From the NCBI RefSeq assembly GCF_954871325.1, contig NC_088775.1, positions 83,367,561-83,431,560 on the forward strand: a stretch of DNA of 64,000 nt, in the 5' to 3' direction. The translations under genes were made by a program, and so were the position numbers. A model generated the notes under the pieces. The model was given only the letters and a program-made list of their open reading frames with translations, had not been told where the DNA came from and ran no database searches. This document shows positions 53,101-64,000 of this stretch, piece after piece. The stretch is from Gordionus sp. m RMFG-2023. Taxonomy: Eukaryota; Nematomorpha; Gordioida; Chordodea; Parachordodidae. Numbering within the stretch: position 1 is the first letter of the stretch; every line of letters begins with the position of its first letter.

Positions 53101-56100
53101 ATATAAATTATCTGAAGGCCCAATTAATTTCAGAATTTAAATCTTGGGGTTGAAGATTAATTTTAGTAGTTGATCCTCCAAGAAACGCAGTGGAAGCATT
53201 GCATACTTTAAAATATATTTTGTAGTTTTTCCAAATATATTTAAATTTCTGTATATTTCGGCAACGATACCAATTTGTACAAGCACAAATGAGGGGACCT
53301 TTTGTTCGTTACAGAGAATATAAACCTATCTCAAAAGCGCATGTTAAAATCGATTGAATGGACTAGCCTTACTTAATATACATCGAGATCTAATCTCCAA
53401 CACAAAACAAATTATTGAAAAATTGACGCAATCGAAAAGAAGATTAAATTTTCATTTATTGAACGATAAAATCATCTTATAATTAATGTATTATTCTATA
53501 TTTTACTGCGATTTATATATCGGTTTAATAGCTATAATTCTTTAATACCACTCGTTAATATTTTATATTTTCCAAATTTTTATTATTTAAGTATGATCAG
53601 TTCAAAAAATTTTATCTTATGAGAATTAGTTTTAAAAAATTTTACAAAAAAAATTATTTCAATATTTAAAAAAAAAACTCTCCCTCTCCCCCTTTATAAG
53701 ATTACTGACTACTCGCCTGTATCGAAGTCAAACAATGATTCGCTCACCTTGTAAATTGAGTACCAGACCCAAATCAGAAACATTTAGTAAAAATGTTCAC
53801 TTCCATTCATAAGCGTTTCAACTTTTTTTTGATAAAGTGTACCTTAAAATATAAATTATTTATAAATTTTTACCCACACGAGATTGCCTTATATATAGTT
53901 TAAACTCTGATATCTCATGATTTGCGATCCATCGCAATGTTTACTCACCACTATTTGTCATTTCGAATTCCGCGCCATTTGTGATCTCCAAACTACACTC
54001 CCCCCCCCCGATCTTTTAGCCCAATGGTCATTTAGGGTTAGAGTGTTTAAAAAAATTTCTCTTATTGATTTTTTTTCAATAACAATTGCAACAATTTTCT
54101 AATCGTGCGTTTTTTTTCTTTGAAATTGTTATGTAACATCTTATCAAATCACAGCTGCAATTATTGAAACAAAACGTTCTTTTTTTATATAATTTATCGA
54201 AAATATTATTATTTTCTTAAATGGAGATTTTTTTTTTAATATATGAAGGGAAATTTTATATTGATAATTTAAATATTAAAATTTGAAACAAAGGAAGTAT
54301 AAAGTGATAGACTAATTAATATTATTCGCAATTGTCGCGGATTGTATAATATAGACATCGAATATTTTGCATCCGCACCTGAAATATAAAAGTTATTTTA
54401 ACTCTGCTACCCCCCCCCCCCTTTTCTTTTATTACTAAAAAAATTAAATTTAAATAATATAATATATTTATAAAATATCGCAAAATTTATTATATTCCTG
54501 TTTCTCCAATCTCCAACCATTGCATTTGCAATATATTCTATATATTTTTTTTAAAAAAAAACCTTTTATAAACTAGAATGCATGTACCATATGTTTTACG
54601 AAAATAAATAATGTTAGTAATGTGAATGTGATGTAGCTTATTTTTTTTTTTAATATAATATTTAAACATTTTTTTACTTTTAATTAACTTATTCATATTC
54701 CTCCCTAAACATTTTGTAATTATCATCGATTTGTTAAATATAAGAATTAATCATCTATTTTAATTTAAAAATCATTCTTTTCCTTTGCCTTGAAAATGTT
54801 CCGGTTTGCAAAATCTAGCTTTTTGAATGGATTGAACTTTTAAATAATTTATTTCGAAAATCTAAAGGACATGAGATCTATTTTTATTTACTTTTTTCTT
54901 TATTGCACGGCCCGGCAGTAAAATTTTTTTTATTTGGTTCGGCCTAGGGAATATAAAAATTTTTCGATAAAATGATTTTGAAATGTTATAGGAAATAAGA
55001 GAAGTCAATAAATGTTGTGATATATTTATCATTTAATATACAACAATTTTCAAGTTTACTTTACTATTTATTTTATTTGTATAATAACCTTTTAAATATT
55101 CGGCCCTATTTCTAGGCCCGTCTCGGATTATTAAAAAAATTTACGGCTCTACCCGTGTACCCGGTTTTGGGCCGGGACTGCATGTCTGTTTTTTTTTCAG
55201 TCAAGAAAGAATATGGCGACAATCGATTTGTTAAAACACTTTTTTTGATATAAAAATTATTTCTTCAATGTCCACTCAAGGCTGTGTCCAAAAATACCAA
55301 AATATTCGATTTGCTAACTTTTGAAATTATAAGTATAAAAATCAAAACATGTCCTAATTCTAGAAAATTTCAAAAATGTTTTAAAACTTTCCGAATTCAT
55401 TAAAGGATTTTGGACATAAGCCTAAAACCCCTTTCCTATTTCTTGATCTTAAGTTTTTGTTATTTTATAAATATATCAATTTTTTTACGTGGTTAAGGAT
55501 TCTTATGGTTTACATTTTTATACATTTTTTCAAAAGCCATTCCTAGAGATTGGTCTGATTACGCCCTATGGTGGCCCCAGAAAAACACATGGTTGCTTCG
55601 GACCAAAAATACGCTAGATCAATACGGGGTTCAAGCTAACGCCCATATCCAATTTACCCCTATTCATAAATTTCTCAGGATTCAAACGCCGGATTTCAAA
55701 TCGCAAACTATGTCCATTAATTTTTCCATTCCCACCTATTCCGTCGTTACCCACGTGTGCAAGGATCTCGGTTATAACCTAAAAATTTATTGTTTATACC
55801 CAATCTATTTAACCAATGGGGTGGAAGAATTCACTAACCTAAACACTTCTGCCTTATTATATTAGTTATCGGGCTCCGCTAAATGGGGGCCAACCTTATA
55901 ATTAATTTTAAAAAAGCGATTAATTGGCATGCTAGATTACCTTCAATCGGTTGGAAAAATTTATAAATTATTTTCATCAACTCATTCAGAGGTTGCACGA
56001 ATGTTCCATCCAAAAAATTAAGTTATTTTCTAGGAAAAGGAAGGCTCGCGAATTAAAATCGCTCAAGAAAAATAAGAAACATTTTGTTGCAGGGGCGTGT

Positions 56101-59100
56101 CGCTACCTAATAGCTTTGAGTGCTAAAGCAACCCCCCCCCCCACTTTCCCTTTATTTTTAAATACAATGTCGCAAGCTGTTGGCCATATTGATTTTTGTT
56201 TTATTAAAACACTTAATTTAAAGATTTGAATGAGAATTGAAGTGAGTCCACTTATCCCTTAAATTGATTTTTTTGATTTTCAAAATAATAAATATGATAT
56301 AATAATAATTATATTAAATTCAATATAAAATGGATATATTAGATTTTATTTTAATTTTCATTCAATATTTTTTATTACAAAAGGAAAAATAAAACTAATA
56401 TAATTATCGATTTCCATAACTAATTTTTATGTTTTTGCGTTTCCGTTAGTTTTTTTTTGTAACGATTTATGAAAAATAAATTTTTTTTAAAAAAACTTTT
56501 ATCTAATAAAAAGCATCTTTTTTTTTACAATTCATTAGTCATTACTTTTTATTTTAATGAATTATTTTTATTTATAATGTTGTCTCCATTAAAATTAAAA
56601 AAAAATAATAATAAAATAAAACGCACAAAACTAAATTAATGAAGTGGGACGATGACGCGATTGATCCTTACGATATTTTTATTTACTCTTTTTTATCACC
56701 TTAAAAAACGCGTGCGATAAATAAATTAACTTATTGAATCTCGGACAGAAATGTTGTAGAACATACTAGAACATAATGAACCTCGGACCAAAAGGCACTA
56801 TACGAAAATTTCTTATGAAAAAGAAATTTGAACGCTTAATAAGGGGAGATTAACTTTTAACCCCATTTTTTACCGCAGAATTTTATTTCTCTGACGAGTA
56901 TATTGAAAAGATTCATTGATTTATTAATCTTCAATATTATTTTGCCCTTTTAAATAACCGTGATACGAAGAGTAGTTTATACATCACATCATGAAAATAG
57001 AATATATATGGTATAAATTGGAATGAACTGAGATTAAGCACTTTATTATTGGCAAGAAACAAGAGGGTGGATCATTTTTAAATAAAAAATATTTTGCATC
57101 CTAGCCCCCCCCCCACTTTCATCGAACTCAATGGCAATGTCTTAGTTGAAATCGCGTTTTTAGGCGTTTTGATTTTTTTTATAATTGGGGTGTTTTTGTC
57201 CGTAGGTATTTTTATCGAGGTCATTTTCCGTGATTCCGATTTAAGGATCAAAGCTAGGTATAAAGGACCCGAACGCCTATAACTAGAACTTCCATGAAAT
57301 TTAGTAGTAATTTAAAGATGACGTCTTTGACTCAACCCAAGTCACCGAAGGATTATAAACTAGTGTTGATCCATTCCTTAAATCTTATTTATTTTTTTCC
57401 CCCCACTTTACCTTAAATTTGCGGTGTTAAGGAATTTTTAAATTTATTCGTTTTACCATTTCTTGCTTTATATTATTTACGTTTTAAAAATTAGTCGCGA
57501 ATTTATTTTTTTTAGCCAGGTACTTTACCGACTTGCAAACATTCTTCATATTATTATTTTTCTTCACGCTTTTCATAATTTTTTTTTCTTTAACACGAAT
57601 GAATTAATTAGTATAATATAACTAATAATCGTTATAATATTTATATGTTAAGATAAGAAATAAAAAGGAGTTGAACAAATAAAATTACATTCTTTACAAA
57701 TGAATCGTTAAACTAATAATCATATTGATATCTTTGGTCATTTTTTTAGAGCAATGCGAGATTACCATTTAGCTTCGCGAACTTTATTTTCCCAAACCTA
57801 TGGTGGATCATGTAATGGTGGAAAAAAATAAAAATAAATAACCTATATGGTTTCTAAAAATTGATCCTTGGTATCGAAAAGATAGAACGTCACGTGGAAA
57901 TAGATGATTGACCGAATTGGGGGGAGGGGGTTCATTCCTTCAAATATTTAGGGACTCTTAAATGAAGGAGTTATGGTTGAAATCCAATTGGGGAAAGAAT
58001 ATAAGATCCCCAGCAGTGATTAGTCCGACTTTATTGTATGGAGCTGAATGCTGGGTTGCGCGAAAAATTAGAATATAATTTAAGCAGCTGTAATTAGAGC
58101 CATGCATAATGAATGTTTCAAACCCGAACCCGAATTTAAGAAAAAAATTCGTGTCCGAATCCTACCGAGCACAAATTTTTGTGTCAGTCCGATCGTGCAG
58201 GGCTCTAAAGGTATTGAAAATGAGGTTGCTCAGATCCTGGATAAATCTAAGAGCAAGCATGCGAGGAATGGAAAATTTATAAGGAAAGATTGATTATCTC
58301 TAATTTTTTAAGCTAAGATGAAGAAAAAGTAGGTTTGTTTCATAGGGGAAAGATAGGATATACTGGATAAAGAAAGTAGCGGGATAGGAAATTGATAAGT
58401 TGAAACAGGACGACCAAATAAAATAAAAAATTGAAGAATGTAATTTATCTGAGACTTCGAACTAAACCACCTGGGCTGGTGGAATTGATGATGCCGAAAG
58501 GATTGTTATTATCAGTGACGGCTAAAAAAAGGTTTTTGGTCAAATAGAAAAATATTGTAGGCGCATGCGTCTTTTTAAAAAAAAACGGCAAGTTTTTGGT
58601 ATATAAGAGGATAATTATGTACTGAGCCTTGCATCCTACACCCGAAAATTGTTGTCCGACCAATTAGGGTCGATCTTTATAAAAACGTAAATTTCGTGAA
58701 AAAATAATTGAAAATGAAATGATAAAATATTTCATAACTAAATTTTAAATTACAAGGTTTCTGAGGAGCTTTTTTTTAAAAAAATAATATTTTCGAGATC
58801 AATTTTTATTTCATTTATTAGGAGTACTTTTTAATGATTCTTTGATAAGAGATTTTATAGTTTTTTGGTGTTATATATATGTGATTGAACTTTGATTATA
58901 AACCTTACGCAATAATGTTTTACTTGTACAATTGAAATTGAATATGACATAATATGAGTATGCAAATGCACTTATATATAAGGCAAATAAGTTTGTGTGT
59001 TTTTTTTGAAAAAAATTTCTTATTTCAAAAATATTTAGGAATGAATTATAAATGATTATTGTTTTGCCAAATAAAATTTTTTTTAAAAAATGTTATATAG

Positions 59101-59900
59101 GGCCTGGAGATAGGGAGGAGGAAAAAAAATATTTTACCTTTAAATTTAGAATTTTTTAACATCTTTATATAGCCTATTAAATATTGTGAATTGCATTACG
59201 CATTCGTAATTATCCATAAATGCAGAGTTTGATTTAGGTCAAATCCAAAATATCAAAAAACACGATTCTCAAACTTTTGAAACTTTATAAACTTTTTTAA
59301 AAATATAAACATGTCCAAAATATAATTCTAGAAATTCCAAAAATTTAACATAGATTTCATTAAATAAAATTGGGAGATCTGTCAACGTCGATTTCGTCAC
59401 GATTCGTGACCATCATTTCATATCATATATATTTTTTGAAAATCTGTAAAATAGATTGGAATCGAGTTTTTTTAGCTTTGTATTATTAAAACAATTTCAA
59501 TTTGATAATAGGTCTGAGATATCCCGAGGAATGTTCCCTTAGTCGCGCTTACGACAAACGATACGTTAGGACCGGCAAAGCCCGGTCCGGTAATACATCC
59601 CGTTCTAGCTTAGGTTCGACATCTATGTCCAAAAAGAAGACGAACGCCACAGACGGGGCCGATAAATCCTTCGATTCGAATTCCGATCGACCCGAATCTC
59701 TTTACTACAATTACGGCACACTTTCAACCTCCTACGGACAAAGCTTGGATAGGAAACAGCAAGAAAGCCACCACACTAGAAGCAACGACCATAATGCCAC
59801 GAATAATGGGATCACTGGTGGGAAAATGTTTTACACGCCCGAGCACAGGGTTACCATGCCCGTTAATGGATTAAGACATTGCCGACAACAAAACGGAACG
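50176..59900 (+). CDS. FERMT: kindlin (fermitin), first three coding exons, continues beyond window
   Basis: Exons 50176-50320, 55537-55770, 59512-59900; GT-AG boundaries fit in phase (1, 1, 0), giving 256 residues. Exon 1 opens the F0 domain (DGSWEIVITITDLD, LRVKGELRIGSIMLMLVDKI). Exon 2 has the kindlin hallmark RDWSDYALWW, then WLLRTKNTLDQYGVQANAHI, QFTPIHKFLRIQ and the F1 start. Exon 3 has LGLRYPEECSLSRA, then the long disordered F1 loop rich in Ser, Asn and Lys. Human kindlins read [34 protein letters not shown], and RHPEELSL; the family is about 680 residues, so over a third is here. Kindlin binds integrin beta tails with talin at adhesions. The F1 remainder, F2 with its PH domain, and F3 are not found before 64000. 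The exon 2 acceptor was placed at TTTTTTCAAAAG/CC because it alone restores the four residues before DWSD. A second ATG lies at 50182. Confidence 0.95.
50924..51110. repeat. degenerate TAGTGTTG-family MITE in kindlin intron 1
   Basis: GATGGCTCAATTTATTAAAAATAGCTAA on the left and TTGAGTTAACCTATTTTAAAA on the right keep the inverted layout, with AAATCTCCTAGATTAAATAAT in the core. No target duplication is recognisable. Confidence 0.5.
51975..52650. repeat. ATCGG/TCCGATA-type repeats in kindlin intron 1
   Basis: AATCTGATCCGATATTACTG at 52020 and GGCCTGATCCGATAAAAAAT at 52620, the latter ending ATATCGGTATATCCCTAG, look like ends of a TAGGGATATACCGATA element split or overlapped by copy E. Boundaries are uncertain. 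Confidence 0.35.
52112..52309. mobile_element. TAGTGTTG-family MITE, copy E, in kindlin intron 1
   Basis: 198 bp with inverted ends TAGTATTGCAAAATCTTTCC and (complement of right end) TAGTGAGCAAAATCGCTCC, followed by CATTTGA on both. The core TTTTGCTCATAGCTAGCACAA matches copies A and B. No convincing 8-bp duplication remains. Confidence 0.7.
54895..55185. repeat. CGGCCCGG-rich MITE in kindlin intron 1
   Basis: GCACGGCCCGGCAGT at one end and GGTTTTGGGCCGGGACTGCA at the other form loose inverted ends; the middle is AT-rich with GGCCCGTCTCGG patches. It resembles the element at 61246 in composition. Confidence 0.4.
55280..55423. repeat. GGCTGTGTCC-family MITE in kindlin intron 1
   Basis: GGCTGTGTCCAAAAATAC at the start mirrors TTTTGGACATAAGCC at the end. 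It lies only 113 bp before kindlin exon 2. Confidence 0.55.
55771..57929. other. kindlin intron 2, left part
   Basis: AT-rich with C- or G-runs (56130, 57105). Frames at 55951-56229 and 57094-57282 lack recognisable motifs; the first continues from read-through of the intron. No separate gene is supported. Confidence 0.4.
57930..58470 (+). pseudogene. LINE reverse transcriptase C-terminal relic in kindlin intron 2
   Basis: FKYLGTL (57940s) followed by AVISPTLLYGAECWVARKI (58015-58070) are the late RT motifs of a non-LTR retrotransposon (FKYLG and LYGAECW). Further on, a TGRPNKIKN match to the usual C-terminal GRP motif lies at about 58405-58432. Several stops and an inserted short element break it. 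The upstream RT core and endonuclease are absent, as expected of a 5'-truncated LINE. The clade cannot be told. Confidence 0.65.
58095..58207. repeat. small MITE inside the LINE relic
   Basis: TAGAGCCATGCATAATG at the start and GTGCAGGGCTCTA at the end are inverted ends (TAGAGCC-TGCA). The interior has CAAACCCGAACCCGAA patches like the CAGGGCTG family. No target duplication is clear. Confidence 0.5.
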
Positions 59901-60299
59901 GTATACGTTGTTTATATATCGTTTTAAAACTAGGAATTGAATACATAAAAATAGTAAGATTCAGTTCAGATGAGACTTGCCAACTGTTTTTATTTTTAAA
60001 GTTAAACTAACCTTTATAACTGAATCGGGTTAAACCCGTTGTAAAGTAAAATTTATTTTCCTTTCCTTTTGGTTTTACAAATGGGTTCTGTATATTTAAA
60101 AATCCTGGAGGAAAAGCAGTAAGTAATAAGGAAAAGTCTGAATGGAACCAGGCACCGATACATATTTATTGAAAAAGGCAAAGTATATATAAATCATCAA
60201 TATTATCATTATTTATTCGTCTATCATCTGGAGCGCTTGTATGAATTGACAAAAAGTATTTTTTACAATGTGATAGGGTATTCAAAAAAATTTTCCTAT

Positions 60300-60615
60300 A
60301 TGTCATTTTGTTTTCCCATATTTTGCATCATTTCGCATATTTTTTAAAAATTTTGTTAATGCGTTTTTTGGGCTTCGTGATTTATGCCCATTTTGCTTGC
60401 TTTTATCATGCATTGCATTATTTAATGCTTTGGGGTCATTTCACTGCCTTTTGCACATTTTGTGTCTCCTTTGCATATTTTTCATCTTTTTGCTAGCATT
60501 TTGTGCTTTTATTTTACAGCTTTTCTGTCATTTTGCTCGGTTCAGGAATAATATTTTGTACAGTTTAAAATATGCGGTTTTGCCTGTTTTTATGCAATTT
60601 TGCAAGGTTTAATAT
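60300..60615. repeat. degenerate CATTTTGC repeat
   Basis: More than twenty loosely spaced copies of TTTTGC or CATTTTGC, strongly T-rich on the + strand. Overlapping frames of Phe/Leu/Cys/His reflect the repeat only. Confidence 0.6.
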
Positions 60616-61245
60616 AAAATTTTTGCATAGTTTCTAATTTGGTATAGTAATGCCGTATCTAAAACAAACTGTGAATACAACTTCTAAATTATGAACTACT
60701 ATCCTAAAAATAAATTTAATTATAGAACTGAAATATGATAAATTTACATTAAATGCTAGTTGCTATCTCTTGATTTTTCTGAAGATATTGAAATAATTTC
60801 GGAAGAAATTTATCATTGTTTATGAATTGATTGTGATGGATACCTTAAAATGCATACGCTACACATCTTTTCAAAGTGTTAAAACTTGTTTCTATTTTAG
60901 GTATAATAAGTAGTGATGAGACAATTAGTGCTAATTTTATTGATTTCGAATATTATCTTATATTAACTTGAAAATTTTGATTTCATTGAAATTTTAGATT
61001 GAAGCTGTTTATTTTCTCCCTCTTTCTCACATTTTCCTGGATAATTGGCTGTATTATAAATATCAAGATAATTTTTAGTAACATTTTAAAAATCTCGTCC
61101 TGTGACATCCTTAAAGTTTATTATATTTTTCGCAGGCTAGTGAATTCTAGTGATTCAATTAAACTTTACTTTCGTGTAAACTAAAAAAATCTTTAAAAAA
61201 TACTATAGGAAAATCTAAATAAGGTCTTTAAATTTGAGTTTCTAC

Positions 61246-61612
61246 TAGTGATCTACATCAGGCCTAATTTTTCTTTGTTGGCCCGGCCCGAACCCGAAAT
61301 ATTTTTTAAAAAAATTTGCTACCACGACCCTGCCCTTATTTATCTAAATATAGAAATTCATTTTTATAATTACTCAAGATAAAAGATATATGTTAAATGG
61401 CGTCTGGTTTCTATAAAATAAAATCAAATATTTTTATTTTACATAAAAAATTCAACATAAAATTGATAAATTTAGATATATTCAACAAAAATTCAAGACC
61501 CGACCCGGCCCTAATTTTTTTTAAATATATTAGGCCCGGCCCAGCTAAAACCCGATTTTTAAAAAAAAAATAGGCCCGTACTCGGCCCGGCCCCTACTTT
61601 TGCAGATCTCTA
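61246..61612. mobile_element. hAT-type MITE, TAGAGATCTGCA family
   Basis: 367 bp with inverted ends TAGTGATCTACATCAGGCC and (complement) TAGAGATCTGCAAAAGTAGG, and exact 8-bp target duplications GTTTCTAC at 61238-61245 and 61613-61620. The interior has repeated GGCCCGGCCC/CCCGA patches separated by AT-rich sequence. Non-coding. Confidence 0.85.
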
Positions 61613-63937
61613 GTTTCTACCTAAGGCTCGAGATCTTCCCAAAATATGGCAGACGATTTTAACCCTCTTTTGACGAAATCTCAGGGATTGGTAATATTTG
61701 TTTGATTAAACCCTTATTTAGTCAATCTAAGTTTTTAACAACACTAAGTATTGATGCATCTATGGAAGGCAGGGACGCATCACCAAGGCTATTTATAAAT
61801 TATATGCATATTTCGTATTTTAGAAAGAAAGAAAAAAAAAGGTTTAATAAACCATTTAAAAATCTATTATACGAAATATAAATTATCATTTAATTTTTTT
61901 TTTGCCATTATTTACCATTATATATGTATATATACTCTTTTGTATATATTATTATTATATAGTATATGATTTAAATGTTTAAATTTAATGCATAAATTAA
62001 AATTTAGTCATTAAAATTTATTACCCGTGTCGAAATCGCCGATAAAATAAATTAAATCGAATATACATTTTTTTTGGTTGTATTTTTTTTCTCAAAAGGT
62101 AAATATCCAATTTAAAAAAAAAATTAAAATTTTTAGGAATATCATAATCATATTTTTATAGTTTTTAATTAATTTTTTATCTTAAACCCCATCATGGCGC
62201 CTCGGGCATAATTCAGTATAAATTTAAAGAATGCATGAGTTCAATTAACCAATTACTTCATTCGCTATTTATAGAAAAATTGAGACTGTTTTTTTGAGAG
62301 TCGTTTCTAAGATCCCTGCGCTGGTTGTGGGTTCGGAAAATTAAATATTAGAAATATCCACAAGGATCATTTTTTTGTTCCATCTAAATATCTATGAATC
62401 ACGTGTCATTTTTTTATCTAACATAAGTCACTTATTCATTTACGCGATTTCCATTTCCCAAAATTAACAATTTCCAGTGATTGTAATTTATATTTTGAGT
62501 GGCTTAAGACTCTATTACTTACATCAGGTTAAATTAAATATGTTTAATATTCTACATTTCGTTTTGTTTTTTTCTTCTAAGATCTTTCCAAAATAAGCTT
62601 CAGATTTTTATATATATAAAAATCCAAATTTAAAAGATAATTTCTGAAAATATTTGAGCTTATGAATTCGAGACCCAAAGAAAATACAAATGGAAAATAG
62701 TACGGAAGAAATTCCTACTTTATATCTAATAAACAGGGTGAAAAATTATAGTTTTTTTAAAATCGGGTTGGAACAAAAAATTGGTACTCTCACTTTGCAG
62801 GGCTCTGAGCGTTTCGGACTTACTAAAGTTATGCGCATAGAAACCCAACAGTTTTAGCCTCCTATCTTTTAACATTGCAATTATCCTTAGACAGCTTTAA
62901 ATGTAACATAAAAAATCATGCCAGGACGAGCTCTTAAAGTGTGTAAAAAAAATAACGAATGTTTTTTTTACAACTGAGCCAGGACTAAAATATGCAACAA
63001 TTCGAAATAATTATTTTCAACGAGGAAAGTAGAAATTACGAGAAAACGAATGAATGAATGTCAATTTTTTTTAACTCGAGTCAAATATTTTATTTATTAT
63101 TTATTGAATTTATAAATTTTAAAATTCTTTGTATAATTTGAAATTATTCTTAAATATTCGAAATAACTCATATGATAAAGTAAAATATAAAGTAATTGTA
63201 ATGTATAATTTCAATGAAAAATTAAAAGTTCAAAATACTTATATACATTTTCTTTATCTCGGTAATTAATTTGTTTTATTTAGTTAATTAATTAATTGTT
63301 TTATTATTATTATTAGGTATACATAGAAGAAATAATTATCTTAATAATTATAATAAAATAATGTAAATAAATTAAATATGGAATATATTATAATATGAAT
63401 TTGAATGTTGCATACATAATTCTAATTGTACGGCTTTGACTTATTCTACTATGTATGTTATATTATATATATAAAAAATACATTTTATTTTAGTTTTACA
63501 TTTCATATCCAATATTGGAGTGTTTTTTTAAAAAAAAATTATTTTATTATTATAAAAAAAAATATTTACCTTGACTTGAATAAAATTAGGCGTAAATTAT
63601 TTAACGATGATAATAAATAAATAATACTTATACAAATTTAATAGGATTATTGATCATCTCACCTATATATATATATTTTTTAACAATCTTCATAAACATG
63701 AGCAAATCCATATTTTATTTTTGTGTAATTTTTTAATTTAAAAATACTCGATTTTTAAAAGGGATCCGAACCGAATTTAACCGGTATTAACCATTATTCT
63801 TTACCGAACCTGAACTTTAAAAATTTTGTCGCCCGAACCTGAACCCGAACCTATAAAAAGGTATGTGAACCGGTTTGAACTTCTTGATAAACCAACTCTT
63901 TTAAAGTTATTAATAATCGATTTTGATTGAATAGTGG

Positions 63938-64000
63938 GGCGTCACTAGCCTTTACAATCTTAGGAGGTTCAAATTTTTTTTCAAAATTACCCCTTTTTTT
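63938..64000. repeat. partial GCGTCACTAGCC-family MITE at the window edge
   Basis: GGGCGTCACTAGCCTTTACAAT matches the inverted right end of the element at 46687-46868. The rest lies outside the window. Confidence 0.5.

Larger units (their letters stand above)
59901..64000. other. downstream stretch, presumed kindlin intron 3
   Basis: No further kindlin exon recognised: the GWLDSS and FKYYSFFDL motifs expected next are absent. 60300-60615 is a degenerate T-rich repeat; 61246-61612 a MITE; 61625-61745 a degenerate TAGTGTTG-family right half ending TTTTTAACAACACTA; 62735-62860 a repeat starting CAGGGTGAAAAA; 63770-63880 has CCGAACC patches. Confidence 0.4.

Noticed and set aside
53095-53225. 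RRM-like frame reading VVDPPRNAVEALHTL
   Set aside because: Slight resemblance to an SR-protein RRM, but it contains a stop and lacks RNP motifs; too weak to call.
62735-62860. Possible kindlin exon 4 after an acceptor-like TTTGCAG at 62800
   Set aside because: The reading (GSERFGLTKVMRIETQQ) does not resemble kindlin F1, and the sequence looks like a CAGGGTG-type repeat.

Overview
This is a very AT-rich window from the nuclear genome of an invertebrate animal. The evidence is three spliced host genes of animal type, all on the + strand, scattered through a dense field of transposons. Two of the genes have an animal-wide or mainly animal distribution (kindlin and CNRIP1). Introns range from 40 bp to several kb, and the large ones are full of short transposons. 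I cannot name the phylum from the sequence alone.

Layout. 0-1.7 kb: a decayed PIF/Harbinger transposon (transposase on the - strand) facing a BESS-like reading frame. 2.4-3.6 kb: short hAT-type MITEs. 3.7-8.6 kb: a giant inverted-repeat (palindromic) element whose centre is a 118-bp tandem array, itself hit by a 363-bp solo-LTR-like insert. 11.2-27.3 kb: a four-level nest. A Ty3/gypsy retrotransposon (identical 155-bp LTRs, 5-bp target duplication) was split in its integrase by an 11.8-kb hAT element (17-bp perfect terminal repeats, 8-bp target duplication). That hAT holds in an intron a ~7.4-kb inverted-repeat element with minisatellite ends, which in turn holds a mariner-like relic and a second hAT whose 4-exon transposase gene (633 codons) reads without a break.

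27.8-28.4 kb: EIF1AD, an RNA-binding OB-fold protein, in four exons. 30.7-33.8 kb: a purine-skewed tract with degenerate zinc-knuckle-like repeats and three 211-bp tandem copies. 34-41 kb: gene-poor, with a MITE, an X-box-like site, a GAAA microsatellite and a tRNA-derived SINE. 41.7-44.4 kb: a CNRIP1 (cannabinoid receptor interacting protein 1) orthologue in three exons with a ~98-residue low-complexity insertion. 45-50 kb: MITEs and a coding-like relic. 50.2-59.9 kb: the first three coding exons of kindlin (fermitin, FERMT), the integrin activator, which continues past the window. A LINE relic lies in kindlin intron 2. 60-64 kb: repeats and MITEs only.

The host genes do not form a pathway: EIF1AD is an RNA-binding housekeeping protein, CNRIP1 a small cytoplasmic adaptor, kindlin an integrin co-activator. 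What ties the window together is repeated hAT activity. At least four terminal-repeat families with exact or near-exact 8-bp target duplications are visible, inside other elements, inside introns and between genes.
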